From: Methylomonas sp. AM2-LC
GTDB taxonomy: Bacteria > Pseudomonadota > Gammaproteobacteria > Methylococcales > Methylomonadaceae
Length of the DNA: 64,000 nucleotides
NCBI RefSeq assembly: GCF_039904985.1
Contig: NZ_CP157005.1
Span: 4,607,501-4,671,500 of the forward strand
Reading direction: 5' to 3'
Numbering within the stretch: the stretch's first letter is position 1; every line of letters starts with the position of its first letter. The position numbers and the translations under genes are program-made. The notes under the pieces are model-generated. The model saw only the letters and a list, made by a program, of their open reading frames with translations, was not told the origin of the DNA and ran no database searches. Below, piece after piece: positions 30,294 to 39,212 of this stretch.

Positions 30294-30402
30294 AGGTAAC
30301 CCGCTAAACCATGCTTTAATGGTTCACGCTTACCTATATACCTCATAGGGAAGGTGTTGAAGAACACTGATCAGTAAGCTGATGCGTTTCAGCATCTTTT
30401 TT
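30294..30402 (+). ncRNA. Candidate structured RNA ending in an intrinsic terminator
   Basis: AGGTAA (30294-30299) can pair with TTACCT (30330-30335), enclosing an asymmetric internal loop and an AACCAT/ATGGTT stem with a 6-base loop (30307-30324). A palindrome ACTGATCAGT (30366-30375) and a terminator (30381-30402) follow. It could be an operon 3' UTR-derived sRNA or an attenuated leader-like element, but no gene follows on this strand. I do not recognise a known RNA family. Confidence 0.3.
30381..30402 (+). terminator. Intrinsic terminator downstream of the fhc operon
   Basis: GATGC, a 6-base loop GTTTCA, GCATC, then TTTTTT. The site is about 200 bases after the last stop codon, so it would end a long 3' UTR or a separate small RNA. 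Confidence 0.6.
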
Positions 30403-30460
30403 CGACTTCTTGCCAAGAGTTACTATTAGTTTTGAGCCCCATCGAATGAAGGGCAAAAAA

Positions 30461-30482
30461 AATCCGGCACTAGGCCGGATTT
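30461..30482 (+). terminator. Second hairpin in the convergent spacer
   Basis: AATCCGG and CCGGATT pair around the loop CACTAGG. It is flanked by an A-run on the 5' side, so on the minus strand the hairpin is followed by TTTTTTTT, which makes it a good minus-strand terminator for the malic enzyme gene as well. Confidence 0.55.
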
Positions 30483-30685
30483 GAGGGAAGTAAGTTTGCG
30501 CATACAAGCTTTGAATATAGAATATCAGTTAAAAATGGCATTGAAAATGTGACCAATTGTCGCACCACAGCCACAAGCACAGTTTTTTAGGCTACATGGA
30601 ATTTATATCTAAACCCTATCGGCATATAAAAGCAATTATTCTGATCCAAGTATGTCACTGATTTATAAGTTAACATTGAGTACTG

Positions 30686-32422
30686 TTAACTGGCATTCGC
30701 TTTATATTTAAACGGCAAATGTTTAGCTTGCCAAAAGTTGTTTTTTACATAAGCATCCAAATCCATACTGTTTAAATCTTGACGGGTAGCGGAGCCATCT
30801 TCCAAGGCTTTTGCCAAAACCTTACTGGCAACGATTAAACTAACCTTTTTGAGATCACTCACTGGTGGATAAATATGTCCGGCGGATAAACAATGTTGTT
30901 CTGTATATTCGGCTAAGGCGTATGCTGCTTCCAACACCATATCGTCAGTAATGCGACTACATTCACCTAGTATGGCTGCAAAACCTAATCCAGGAAAGAT
31001 AAACGCATTATTGCCTTGACCAATTGAATAGTGTCTTCCCTGATATTCCACCTCTGCAAACGGACTGCCAGTAGAAATTATGGCTCGGCCTTGTGTCCAT
31101 TCGACAATATTTTTAGGGTGTGCCTCACAATTATCGGTGGGATTTGAAAGCGGAAATATTATCGGATTCGTATGATTTTCCGCCATAGACTTAATCATTT
31201 CCTCAGTAAATAAACCCGCTACGCCAGACAGGCCAATCAAGACACTGGGCTTAGTGTGGGTTAACACCTCCAACAGATTAGGCTGGTGAGACTTTACAAT
31301 ATTCCAATCCTTATAGATATCAGGATTATGCGCTAACCCCATTTTATAACTATCTGTATTTTCGCTCTGTACCACCAAACCACAGGCATCAACTACATAA
31401 ATTTGTAGCCGCGCTTCAGCTTCACTTAAACCAGCTCTAATCATTCCTTCTTTTATCAGTGATGCTACACCAATACCCCCTGCTCCAGCGCCTGCGACTA
31501 CCACGATTTGCTGAGTCAATGGCTGTGCTTTTAATCGACAAGCTGACAACAAACCTGCCAGTGCAACAGCACCTGTACCCTGTATATCATCGTTAAAACA
31601 AGGAATCTGATCACGATACCTTGCTAACACATCGAAAGCGACATTTTTGGCAAAATCTTCCCATTGAATAATAGCCTTAGGCCATTTGTTTTTAACAGCA
31701 GCCACAAACTTGTCAACTAGCTCGAAATAGGCGTCACCACTTAAACGGCTTTCGTGCATGCCAAGATACAGTGGATCATTGAGTAATTCTGCTCGATTAG
31801 TACCCACATCCAAATTTACCGGTACAGTTTGAAATGGGCATAAGCCGCCACCGGCAGTATATAAAGCCAATTTGCCAATACAAATTGCTAATCCACCCAT
31901 GCCTTGATCGCCAATACCCAATATAGCGGATGCATCTGTGACAACAAGCATGCGGATATCATGCAGGGGATAATTTTCCAGAATGCTTTCTGCTCGATTA
32001 ATATTTTCAATTGATAAGGTTAAGCCTCTGGCTCTATTATATAACGCACTAAATTGTTGCACCGCTTGCCCTATGGTAGGGGTGTAGACAATCGGTACCA
32101 TTTCCTGCAGATGTCTCTCCAACAGAGCATAAAACAAAACTTCAGAACGATCCAAAATAGAAATCAAAAATTGATATTTTGAAATGTCATCTGGCTGTTT
32201 TTGGAAATTCAAATAGAGCCTATCGATCTGATGCTCAAGGTTTGCTACAAAAGGAGGGAGTAAACCATCTAAACCCAGATCGATTCGTTCCTGCAAACTA
32301 AATGCAGTACCCTTATTGGTGGCGGGAAGACGTAATAACGCCGCTCCTTTTATAGACACCTGCATATAAGGTTCGCCAGCGGAATCGAGCTGATAATCAA
32401 AATATTCGCTAAGTTTAGGCAT
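30686..32422 (-). CDS. maeA: NAD-type malic enzyme
   Basis: A 578-residue enzyme of the large NAD-malic enzyme group. Seen are the YTPTIGQAVQQFS substrate-site region, VVTDASAILGIGDQGMGGLAI, the metal-binding FNDDIQGTGAVALAG and the Rossmann-type GAGAGGIGVA. It decarboxylates malate to pyruvate. The length and early sequence match the E. coli MaeA group rather than the MaeB type fused to phosphotransacetylase; NAD preference is inferred. It is a single-gene unit. Confidence 0.93.
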   Translation of the reverse strand: MPKLSEYFDYQLDSAGEPYMQVSIKGAALLRLPATNKGTAFSLQERIDLGLDGLLPPFVANLEHQIDRLYLNFQKQPDDISKYQFLISILDRSEVLFYALLERHLQEMVPIVYTPTIGQAVQQFSALYNRARGLTLSIENINRAESILENYPLHDIRMLVVTDASAILGIGDQGMGGLAICIGKLALYTAGGGLCPFQTVPVNLDVGTNRAELLNDPLYLGMHESRLSGDAYFELVDKFVAAVKNKWPKAIIQWEDFAKNVAFDVLARYRDQIPCFNDDIQGTGAVALAGLLSACRLKAQPLTQQIVVVAGAGAGGIGVASLIKEGMIRAGLSEAEARLQIYVVDACGLVVQSENTDSYKMGLAHNPDIYKDWNIVKSHQPNLLEVLTHTKPSVLIGLSGVAGLFTEEMIKSMAENHTNPIIFPLSNPTDNCEAHPKNIVEWTQGRAIISTGSPFAEVEYQGRHYSIGQGNNAFIFPGLGFAAILGECSRITDDMVLEAAYALAEYTEQHCLSAGHIYPPVSDLKKVSLIVASKVLAKALEDGSATRQDLNSMDLDAYVKNNFWQAKHLPFKYKANAS

Positions 32423-32584
32423 AAGGGGTTAAAAAATGAGTTGAAAAATGACGGGCAAAGTCGCTAATTTAAAACTATAAGCATATTTCGTTCCATTATC
32501 CGTTATTGACCTAGATCATGTATATTTTGATGCAAAATATTTAATTAAAAAATAGACATTCAGAGTTTTTCTGATTGCTTTAGA

Positions 32585-32613
32585 TATAAAAAAGGGGCTG
32601 AAAAAGCCCCCTT
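32585..32613 (-). terminator. Intrinsic terminator of the STN-metzincin gene
   Basis: On the minus strand: GGGGCT pairs with AGCCCC around a short T-rich loop and is followed by a run of seven T. It lies about 30 bases after the stop codon of the gene ending at 32642. Confidence 0.8.
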
Positions 32614-32641
32614 ATTTTTGTTCAATCGGATTTAATCATAA

Positions 32642-34600
32642 TTAATTTAAGACGGGGATAGCAATAGTGGTTGGCAAAAAGTTGGCAATAATCGGGGCTG
32701 TGTAGTTCACAGAAGAGGCTTGGTCGGAACTTTTAGCCGTATTAGTGCTGGGATAGCCACATACTTGACCTGCACATTGGTTTTGTAATTTTGGAGTACT
32801 AAAATACATTAATACCGGAGTTTTATAGCTCATAATGGTACCAAATGTACCTTGAACACCCCAGGCATAGGAATAATCAAATACGCCAGACACATTTGTA
32901 AACTCACGATCATGAACCAGACCCAAAGTATGTCCAATCTCATGGGTAAAAGTATTACCGGCACAATAGTAGCCAGGAGCATCAACAGCATTGCCGTCGC
33001 CGATAGTTCCATAACCCAAAGCAGCATTGGCATCTGAACCATTAGCAAATTCCACATAGGTAGTACCACAAGAACCGGCTACTCTGGCATACAGAGGTCT
33101 GAACAGGAATACTAAATCCGCTCCGTATTGTGTGCGAGTTTGATCAATATTCGCAAAAACATCGTTCCCGTTGGAGAAATCTTGTAGTGCTTGGAAATTA
33201 CTGTTGTTTTCAACATAAGTGGTGGGTTCAGTATGTACCAATCTTAGTTTCATATTGATATGAGAGTCAACATACGCTTGATTACTAGCGGTAACCAATA
33301 AACTAATACGTTGTAAGGCATAGGCTTGAGTTTGTGCGCCTGTTGTATACACCACCATTAAATCAACAACAGAGGGGTCAGTAACAGTGGTGGCCGTTGG
33401 GGTGCTAACAACAGTCGAAGGAGCTTGTGCTGCCGCTAAGGCGTTAACAGCCTGATTGTAGTTAGCCAAGGCTGTTGCAGCAGCAGCATTGGCATCCGTT
33501 AAGTTTCTATTGGCTACATTGGTATTATTAACGGCTTTTTGATAGTTATAAATAGCCAAAGCATAGCTGTTTTTAGCATTTTCTAAATTACCGGGTGCAG
33601 CAGAAAAATCGGTTAATAATGAATTTAGTTTAACATTTTCGGCTGTCAAATTACTTTGCGCGGTTTTTAATGATCCTGCAAAGCTGGTTACCAAGTCATT
33701 ATCTTTTTGTACTTGTGCTTGAGCACTATCCAACAAAGCTTTGGCAGAAGTAACAGCAGATTGTAACAAGTCAACTTGTGAATTTGTTGCATTGGCAGCA
33801 ATTGCCGTTAACATTTGTGCCGTAGGCACAACGGAGTCGCCATCATAACCAGCATGTTGTAATTTATTGGTATCTAGCAAATATACTGTATTTTTATCAG
33901 ACTCTATATTGTAAGTGCCATCAGGAGTGGTCACCATGCCCATTACGCCTGCCGCTCCTTTTGACATAAACACCCGATAACCTTGACCTTCTTGTGCCAG
34001 ATATCCTACCCAAGTTTGACTGCCATCTTGTTCATTAACCGTGTAATCATGGGCAACATTGAATTGCCCCATAGGCAAATCTAGATTCACCACTGATTTG
34101 TTTTTGATACTCATCATGCTATCAATGGGTAAATTCACTGCAGTAACTGCACCCGCAGGAAAACCTGCATATTTCGCAGGCAATTTACCAAACTTAGGTT
34201 CAACGACTAGCACTGAATCAGCAGTAATGGATTTTGCTATAACTGTAGCGGGAGCATCATTTTTGTGACCGCTAATAATTACAGTCTTAAAATTTTCACC
34301 CTCTTGAATTGCGGTAAAGTTGTAATCGACCAATAAAGCTTTGATTGCTGCATTCCAGTTATCTGCCGCTATAGATCGGGTGATAATATCTTTACTCAAA
34401 TCAGTATTAATTTTGAAAACAATACCAGATCGTTGCGCAATATGTGCAAGCGTATCCGCAAGTGCTTGCCCATGGATAGCTTGATAGATAGTACTGGGCT
34501 GAACTTTAAATTGTTCAGTAGCTGGATGCTGAGCTGCGTAACCCGTTGTGGTGAAAAGCGCAGTTAAAGCAATTGCCGTAAATAGATTACGCGTGTTCAT
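32642..34600 (-). CDS. Secreted STN domain-metzincin metallopeptidase fusion
   Basis: A 652-residue secreted protein. Signal peptide about 1-23 (ending TTTGYAA); an STN-like domain (about 35-115), the small domain usually found in secretins and TonB receptors; a prodomain-like beta region (about 130-260; TWVGYLAQEGQGYRV); a coiled-coil, Ala/Asn-rich segment (about 270-395); and a zinc metallopeptidase domain with HEIGHTLGLVHD near residue 553 and the Met-turn GTIMSYK. This is the HExxHxxGxxHD motif of reprolysin-like metzincins. The start at 34600 has AAGGTGA just upstream; an upstream in-frame start at 34636 lies in the leader repeat and is rejected. Target proteins are unknown. Confidence 0.85.
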   Translation of the reverse strand: MNTRNLFTAIALTALFTTTGYAAQHPATEQFKVQPSTIYQAIHGQALADTLAHIAQRSGIVFKINTDLSKDIITRSIAADNWNAAIKALLVDYNFTAIQEGENFKTVIISGHKNDAPATVIAKSITADSVLVVEPKFGKLPAKYAGFPAGAVTAVNLPIDSMMSIKNKSVVNLDLPMGQFNVAHDYTVNEQDGSQTWVGYLAQEGQGYRVFMSKGAAGVMGMVTTPDGTYNIESDKNTVYLLDTNKLQHAGYDGDSVVPTAQMLTAIAANATNSQVDLLQSAVTSAKALLDSAQAQVQKDNDLVTSFAGSLKTAQSNLTAENVKLNSLLTDFSAAPGNLENAKNSYALAIYNYQKAVNNTNVANRNLTDANAAAATALANYNQAVNALAAAQAPSTVVSTPTATTVTDPSVVDLMVVYTTGAQTQAYALQRISLLVTASNQAYVDSHINMKLRLVHTEPTTYVENNSNFQALQDFSNGNDVFANIDQTRTQYGADLVFLFRPLYARVAGSCGTTYVEFANGSDANAALGYGTIGDGNAVDAPGYYCAGNTFTHEIGHTLGLVHDREFTNVSGVFDYSYAWGVQGTFGTIMSYKTPVLMYFSTPKLQNQCAGQVCGYPSTNTAKSSDQASSVNYTAPIIANFLPTTIAIPVLN

Positions 34601-34661
34601 TTCGGTCACCTTGGATAATCTAAAATTACTGAGCAATCCAACCGATCCAACTCAGTAAAGT
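34598..34661 (-). repeat. Leader repeat, copy A (at the metallopeptidase start)
   Basis: Minus-strand leader of the metallopeptidase. The 41 bases 34621-34661 are identical to 34941-34981, and the segment around the start codon (34598-34612) also matches 34917-34931. It folds into an 8-bp stem (TTACTGAG with CTCAGTAA, 34626-34658) with a 17-base loop that reads TTGGATCGGTTGGATTG on the RNA strand, holding two GGA motifs. It looks like a 5' UTR control element, possibly for a CsrA/RsmA-type RNA-binding protein; that is inference. Confidence 0.75.
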
Positions 34662-34757
34662 ATTAATTTAAATCTAATATTTGAAACTATTAGACACTAC
34701 TTTTTGTATACCAAAAAAAATTTAAACATTAAAAAACACAGCATAAGCAGATATATG

Positions 34758-34919
34758 CTAGGCAAACCTTTTCTCTGAATTGCAAATAATAATTAAGGGG
34801 ATAACGAAATTTTGGGCATTATGCTCAAAACAGACAAGTGATTCTAAATAAGAATCTCTTGCAGAAAGGACATGTGTAACAGTATTAGCTATTACTAATT
34901 TGAAAGCATGCTTTTTCAT
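34758..34919 (-). CDS. Short open frame behind the second leader copy, probable gene remnant
   Basis: A 53-residue frame that starts MKKHAFKLVIANTVTHVLS directly after leader copy B, at exactly the place where the metallopeptidase starts after copy A. The first 20 residues look like a signal peptide start, but the rest (ending NSEKRFA) shows no recognisable domain. It may be the decayed start of a second gene that once had the same leader, or a short secreted peptide. I do not recognise it. Confidence 0.35.
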   Translation of the reverse strand: MKKHAFKLVIANTVTHVLSARDSYLESLVCFEHNAQNFVIPLIIICNSEKRFA

Positions 34920-34981
34920 TTCGGTCACCTTAGGATTAAATAAAATTACTGAGCAATCCAACCGATCCAACTCAGTAAAGT
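34917..34981 (-). repeat. Leader repeat, copy B
   Basis: Second copy of the leader described at 34598-34661, 320 bases away. It keeps the stem, the loop and the start-codon context TGACCGAAATG. A TATAAT-like -10 box lies just upstream on the minus strand (34988-34993), with only a weak -35, so transcription of both copies probably starts here or nearby. Confidence 0.75.
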
Positions 34982-34993
34982 TTTTAGATTATA

Positions 34994-35511
34994 TTCACTA
35001 ACAACAGCCTGAATATTGATCTAAAGATAAACAGTCACTCTATTATCTTTTCACGTTCTAGTTTCTGCTTTAGTGAAAAGTTTAACTATCCTTGCATAAA
35101 AAATCTGCTGACTTTTTCCCATTTCAGGCATGGGCATCAACATCTAATCTCTACTACAGTGTCCACAGTATCTTACTCACCCAGGCTAAAAACTGCTGAA
35201 TTGTTAACATTTTTGGCCCCTGACTATACATATAGCTATTAGTTATTTGCAAAATGCACATCAGTATACAAATATGAATAACATGTCGATTTGATAGATT
35301 ATCCGTTACATTAAAATTAGCGTAGCTATTCACCGTCATATTCTTTTTATAGTATTCTTATCAGGAGGCGCTTCACTCCGCTCTTAATGCAGAACATAGC
35401 ATTGATTTTAAAAAACAAATATCCATAAAAATAGTTACTTTTTATTTTTGATTTGCTTGAATCTATGAAAACGCATAACCTAGCGATACTGCCCTAACTT
35501 AATTTTTAACC
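34994..35511. other. Gene-free spacer before xthA
   Basis: About 520 AT-rich bases between the leader repeat and xthA. Short open frames here have no start context or recognisable sequence. It probably holds promoters for the two divergent units; none is clear enough to place. Confidence 0.4.
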
Positions 35512-36288
35512 ATGCTTCGTATTATTTCAGCCAATTTGAATGGCATCCGCTCTGCAACTAACAAAGGTTTTTACCAGTGGCTGCAAGAACAAAATGCAGA
35601 TTTTGTTTGCCTACAAGAACTAAAAGCGCAAGCGGCCGATTTGACAACAGACATGCTGCATCCATCAGGACTATGTGGTTATTTTCATTACGCCGAAAAA
35701 AAGGGTTATAGTGGCGTAGGCATTTACAGCAAAAAGCCCGCCGACAATATCATTGAGGGTTTAGCTTATACTGATATTGATAGCGAAGGCCGCTATCTGG
35801 AATTGCAATTCGGAAATTTATCTATTGTTTCTCTTTATCTACCCTCAGGATCGAGTAGTGAAGAACGACAAATAGTCAAATACAGCGTTATGGATCGCTT
35901 TTATCCACATTTGCAGAACTTAAAAGCCAGTGGACGTGATGTGGTTATCTGTGGTGACTGGAATATTGCCCATCAGGAAAAAGATCTGAAAAACTGGCGG
36001 GGCAACCAAAAAAACTCTGGATTTCTTCCCGCAGAACGAGCCTGGATGACTAAAATTTTCGATGAATTGGGCTGGGTAGATGTTTATAGGCGCATATATC
36101 CTGACACTACCGATGAATGCTACACCTGGTGGAGTAATCGTGGTCAAGCTTGGGCAAATAATGTTGGTTGGAGAATTGATTATCAAATTGCTACACCAGA
36201 TATTGCCGCAAAAGCTATTTCTGCCAGCGTATATAAAGCACAGCGTTTTAGCGATCACGCACCACTTTTGATCGATTACGACATTTAA
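35512..36288 (+). CDS. xthA: Exodeoxyribonuclease III
   Basis: A 258-residue endonuclease/exonuclease/phosphatase-fold AP endonuclease. Motifs: ISANLNGIRSA at the start, CLQELKAQ (metal-binding Glu), ICGDWNIAHQEKDL (active-site Asp-Asn) and the C-terminal FSDHAPLLIDYD with the catalytic Asp-His pair. It acts in base excision repair. It is a single-gene unit with a clear terminator after it. Confidence 0.96.
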   Translation: MLRIISANLNGIRSATNKGFYQWLQEQNADFVCLQELKAQAADLTTDMLHPSGLCGYFHYAEKKGYSGVGIYSKKPADNIIEGLAYTDIDSEGRYLELQFGNLSIVSLYLPSGSSSEERQIVKYSVMDRFYPHLQNLKASGRDVVICGDWNIAHQEKDLKNWRGNQKNSGFLPAERAWMTKIFDELGWVDVYRRIYPDTTDECYTWWSNRGQAWANNVGWRIDYQIATPDIAAKAISASVYKAQRFSDHAPLLIDYDI

Positions 36289-36334
36289 TTCGTCCTCTTT
36301 CTTTTTTATCCTTTTTCACTACACGTTACAGATG

Positions 36335-36359
36335 AGGAGATGAACTTGCATCTCCTTTT
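36335..36359 (+). terminator. Intrinsic terminator of xthA
   Basis: AGGAGATG pairs with CATCTCCT (8 bp, loop AACTTG) and is followed by TTT. It is 47 bases after the stop codon. Confidence 0.7.
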
Positions 36360-36542
36360 AAAACAGCTACTATTTGCCCCTCCCGAAATGTCCTTAAGTT
36401 AGTTAGTCAGCCCAACATCATACAACCATTAAAAAAAGTCATTACGAAGATTCACTGGAGCTATGTCTAACTTAAGCACACGTTCAAATCCCTCCGCCAA
36501 CCAATAAGAAGCACCATTATCGACCATCATTGCTTGCAATTG

Positions 36543-36557
36543 GCACCAATTTGGTGC
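36543..36557 (+). promoter_or_regulatory. NtrC-type enhancer before ntrB
   Basis: The 15-base perfect palindrome GCACCAATTTGGTGC matches the NtrC half-site pattern GCACC-N5-GGTGC. It lies about 67 bases upstream of the -24 element of the sigma-54 promoter, a normal enhancer distance, and suggests autoregulation of ntrBC. Confidence 0.75.
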
Positions 36558-36609
36558 AATCATAATAACTCAGCCATCCCATGTCTTATTGACCCCCATC
36601 TTTAACACT

Positions 36610-36625
36610 TGGTATATAAATTGCT
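36610..36625 (+). promoter_or_regulatory. Sigma-54 promoter of ntrBC
   Basis: TGGTATATAAATTGCT has GG (36611-36612), ten bases, then GC (36623-36624), with a TTGC -12 box. Transcription would start near 36636, which rules out an in-frame ATG at 36630 and supports ATG 36651 as the ntrB start. Confidence 0.75.
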
Positions 36626-36650
36626 TTACATGAAAGTAGCTTACAACGCC

Positions 36651-37715
36651 ATGATCACTGTGTACAAAAAAATACTCGACCACCTAAACGAAGCCATCTT
36701 GTTATTTGACAAGGATTTGCAGCTAAATTACATCAATCCGGCAGGAGAAATTCTGCTTGCCGATAGCGCAAAACATTTACTCGGCAATAGTATTTACAAG
36801 CTATTTAAAACATCGAACACCTTATTTTTTGATGAATTATTACAACGATTAAATTTAGATGAACCTCTTGTAGACAGAGAAATGATACTGGAACGATTAA
36901 ACCAATCAATCACGGTCAACCTTAGTGCCACCCCCATGCAAGAGGATGGCAAACTCAGTGAAATTTTGATTGAGTTACAACAAGTGGATAGGCATTTACG
37001 TATCACCAAAGAGGAACAATTACTCGCCCAACAAAATACCAGTCGTCTTCTGGTTCGAGGGTTGGCACATGAGATCAAAAATCCGTTGGGTGGTCTCAGG
37101 GGAGCTGCACAACTGCTCGATATTGAACTACAAGACCCTGAACTTAAAGAATATACCCAAATCATCATCGCTGAATCAGATCGATTACAGGATTTGATGG
37201 ATAAAATGCTAGGCCCTAACAAGCCCGCACAAAAAAGTTTCTTGAACATTCACGAGGTACTTGAACGCGTCAGACAACTGGTGGCAGTAGAAGCCAATAA
37301 AGCCATCCTACTGCAAACTGACTATGACCCCAGCATTCCGGAGCTATATGCGGATAAAAACCAATTGATCCAGGCTTTACTTAATATTGTACGCAATGCT
37401 GTACAAGCCATTCAAAGTGATGGCGAAATTCTGATTAGAACCCGAATTGGCAGACATTTGACAATTGGACGTAAGCGCTACAAATTGATTATTAAGATTC
37501 AAATAATCGACAGTGGACCCGGTATAAAACCTGAACTAATGGATCAAATATTTTACCCCATGATCACCAGTCGTGCTGAAGGCACTGGTTTGGGATTATC
37601 CATAGCTCAATCTCTGATTAATCAGCATAGCGGCCTAATCGAATGCGAAAGCGAACCTGGACATACGGTGTTTTCCATTTACTTACCCTTGGAGAATATC
37701 CATGCAACAACTTGA
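36651..37715 (+). CDS. ntrB: Nitrogen regulation sensor histidine kinase NtrB (NR(II))
   Basis: A 354-residue soluble kinase. PAS domain about 5-110; phospho-acceptor His box GLAHEIKNPLGGLRGAAQLL near residue 140; N box NIVRNAVQAI; G boxes DSGPGIKPE and GTGLGLSIAQSLI. NtrB phosphorylates NtrC when nitrogen is low, under PII control in other proteobacteria. The start at 36651 (MITVYKKILDHL) fits the family and the mapped sigma-54 promoter. ntrC overlaps its end by 14 bases. glnA, a frequent upstream neighbour, is not here. Confidence 0.94.
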   Translation: MITVYKKILDHLNEAILLFDKDLQLNYINPAGEILLADSAKHLLGNSIYKLFKTSNTLFFDELLQRLNLDEPLVDREMILERLNQSITVNLSATPMQEDGKLSEILIELQQVDRHLRITKEEQLLAQQNTSRLLVRGLAHEIKNPLGGLRGAAQLLDIELQDPELKEYTQIIIAESDRLQDLMDKMLGPNKPAQKSFLNIHEVLERVRQLVAVEANKAILLQTDYDPSIPELYADKNQLIQALLNIVRNAVQAIQSDGEILIRTRIGRHLTIGRKRYKLIIKIQIIDSGPGIKPELMDQIFYPMITSRAEGTGLGLSIAQSLINQHSGLIECESEPGHTVFSIYLPLENIHATT

Positions 37716-39117
37716 TAAAGTCTGGATCGTAGATGATGACAAATCGATCCGCTGGGTATTAGAAAAAGCTTTACAAAAAGCCGGCATCGAAACACAAAGT
37801 TTTGCCGTTGCCCATGATGTACTAAAAATGTTACAAACCACGCTACCTCAGGTTTTAATTACCGATATTCGCATGCCCGGTATGGATGGTCTTGAGTTAC
37901 TAAAAAACATTCAACAATACTATCCAGAATTACCGGTGATAGTGATGACAGCACATTCTGATCTGGAAAGTGCTGTATCTGCGTTTCACGGCGGCGCTTT
38001 TGAATATTTACCTAAACCGTTTGATGTGAATGATGTTGTGGAAACCGTGCAACGTGCCTGCATTCACAGCAAACAACAAAATAGTACGCAAAACGTACCT
38101 GAAGTGGTTGAAGAAACACCTGAAATTATTGGTGAAGCACCCGCCATGCAGGAAGTATTTCGTGCCATTGGCCGTTTGGCGCGGTCACATATTACTGTAC
38201 TGATTAACGGCGAATCCGGCACAGGTAAAGAATTGGTTGCAAAAGCCTTACACCGGCATAGCCCGCGCAGCGCACAACCTTTTATTGCTCTGAACATGGC
38301 GGCCATCCCCAAAGACTTGATGGAATCGGAACTTTTTGGTCATGAAAAAGGCGCATTTACCGGCGCACAAGCTCGACGCATCGGTCGCTTTGAACAAGCC
38401 AATAATGGCACCCTTTTTCTGGATGAAATTGGCGATATGCCGGCAGAATTGCAAACACGCTTATTAAGGGTATTGGCAGACAACGAATTTTATCCAGTGG
38501 GCGCACATGCTTCTGTCAAGGTGAATGTGCGTATCATTGCCGCCACCCACCAAAATTTGGAAACGTTAGTTGCTCAAGGCAGGTTTCGGGAAGATTTGTT
38601 TCATCGTCTAAATGTAATCCGTATCCACATCCCACCTCTGCGTGAACGTCGTCAAGATATCGGTTTACTAATGCGTCATTTTCTTTATCAAAGCGCAAAG
38701 GAACTAAATACCGAAATTAAGACTTTAAAACCAGAGTCTGAACAATTTTTAAGTAATTTAAAATGGCCTGGCAATGTCAGACAATTAGAAAATATTTGTC
38801 GCTGGTTAACCGTAATGGCCTCGGGGCGGGAAATTCATATTGAGGACTTACCCCCAGAATTGACCTTGCCAAGCCAAGATACAATCACAATGCAAGAGTG
38901 TGGTAATTGGGAACAGTCTTTTAACAACTGGGTTAAACAGCAACTTTTAGGTGGAAAAATCGATATTGCTAAACAAGCTATTCCGGTTATTGAAACCTTA
39001 TTAATTGAAGCTGCTTTGCAACACACCCATGGACGCAAACATGAAGCAGCAATACTTTTAGGTTATGGTCGTAACACTTTAACCCGAAAACTTAAGGACT
39101 TGAATATCAAGGAATAA
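37702..39117 (+). CDS. ntrC: Nitrogen regulation response regulator NtrC (NR(I))
   Basis: A 471-residue sigma-54 activator. Receiver domain about 5-120 with the phospho-acceptor Asp in [15 protein letters not shown]+ domain about 142-375 with Walker A GESGTGKE, the sigma-54 contact loop GAFTGA and Walker [14 protein letters not shown]-terminal Fis-type helix-turn-helix (about 430-468, [18 protein letters not shown]). It activates nitrogen-control promoters, and a matching palindrome lies before its own operon. Confidence 0.96.
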   Translation: MQQLDKVWIVDDDKSIRWVLEKALQKAGIETQSFAVAHDVLKMLQTTLPQVLITDIRMPGMDGLELLKNIQQYYPELPVIVMTAHSDLESAVSAFHGGAFEYLPKPFDVNDVVETVQRACIHSKQQNSTQNVPEVVEETPEIIGEAPAMQEVFRAIGRLARSHITVLINGESGTGKELVAKALHRHSPRSAQPFIALNMAAIPKDLMESELFGHEKGAFTGAQARRIGRFEQANNGTLFLDEIGDMPAELQTRLLRVLADNEFYPVGAHASVKVNVRIIAATHQNLETLVAQGRFREDLFHRLNVIRIHIPPLRERRQDIGLLMRHFLYQSAKELNTEIKTLKPESEQFLSNLKWPGNVRQLENICRWLTVMASGREIHIEDLPPELTLPSQDTITMQECGNWEQSFNNWVKQQLLGGKIDIAKQAIPVIETLLIEAALQHTHGRKHEAAILLGYGRNTLTRKLKDLNIKE

Positions 39118-39212
39118 TAACCTCATTTTACTAAGAGTTTTTCCGTTTAATTGCATGGGTGTATACTCCTGCCGTCTAAAAAACCTTCTCTAGAACACAA
39201 GGCTTAAATCTC

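Larger units (their letters stand above)
30178..30685. other. Gene-free convergent spacer with folded elements
   Basis: This 508-base stretch between the convergent fhc operon and malic enzyme gene has no credible open frame. It holds a possible structured RNA with terminator (30294-30402), a second hairpin (30461-30482) and a short inverted repeat AGTTAAC/GTTAACT (30668-30691) around the malic enzyme stop. Confidence 0.6.

Noticed and set aside
30294..30402. Resemblance to a c-di-GMP-I (GEMM) riboswitch because of CTAAACC and ACGC around a stem
   Set aside because: The second helix, tetraloop and receptor sequences are not present and no gene follows on the strand, so only an unassigned structured RNA is reported.
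35154..35339. 61-codon minus-strand open frame in the spacer before xthA
   Set aside because: No start context, no recognisable protein features; composition is like the surrounding spacer.
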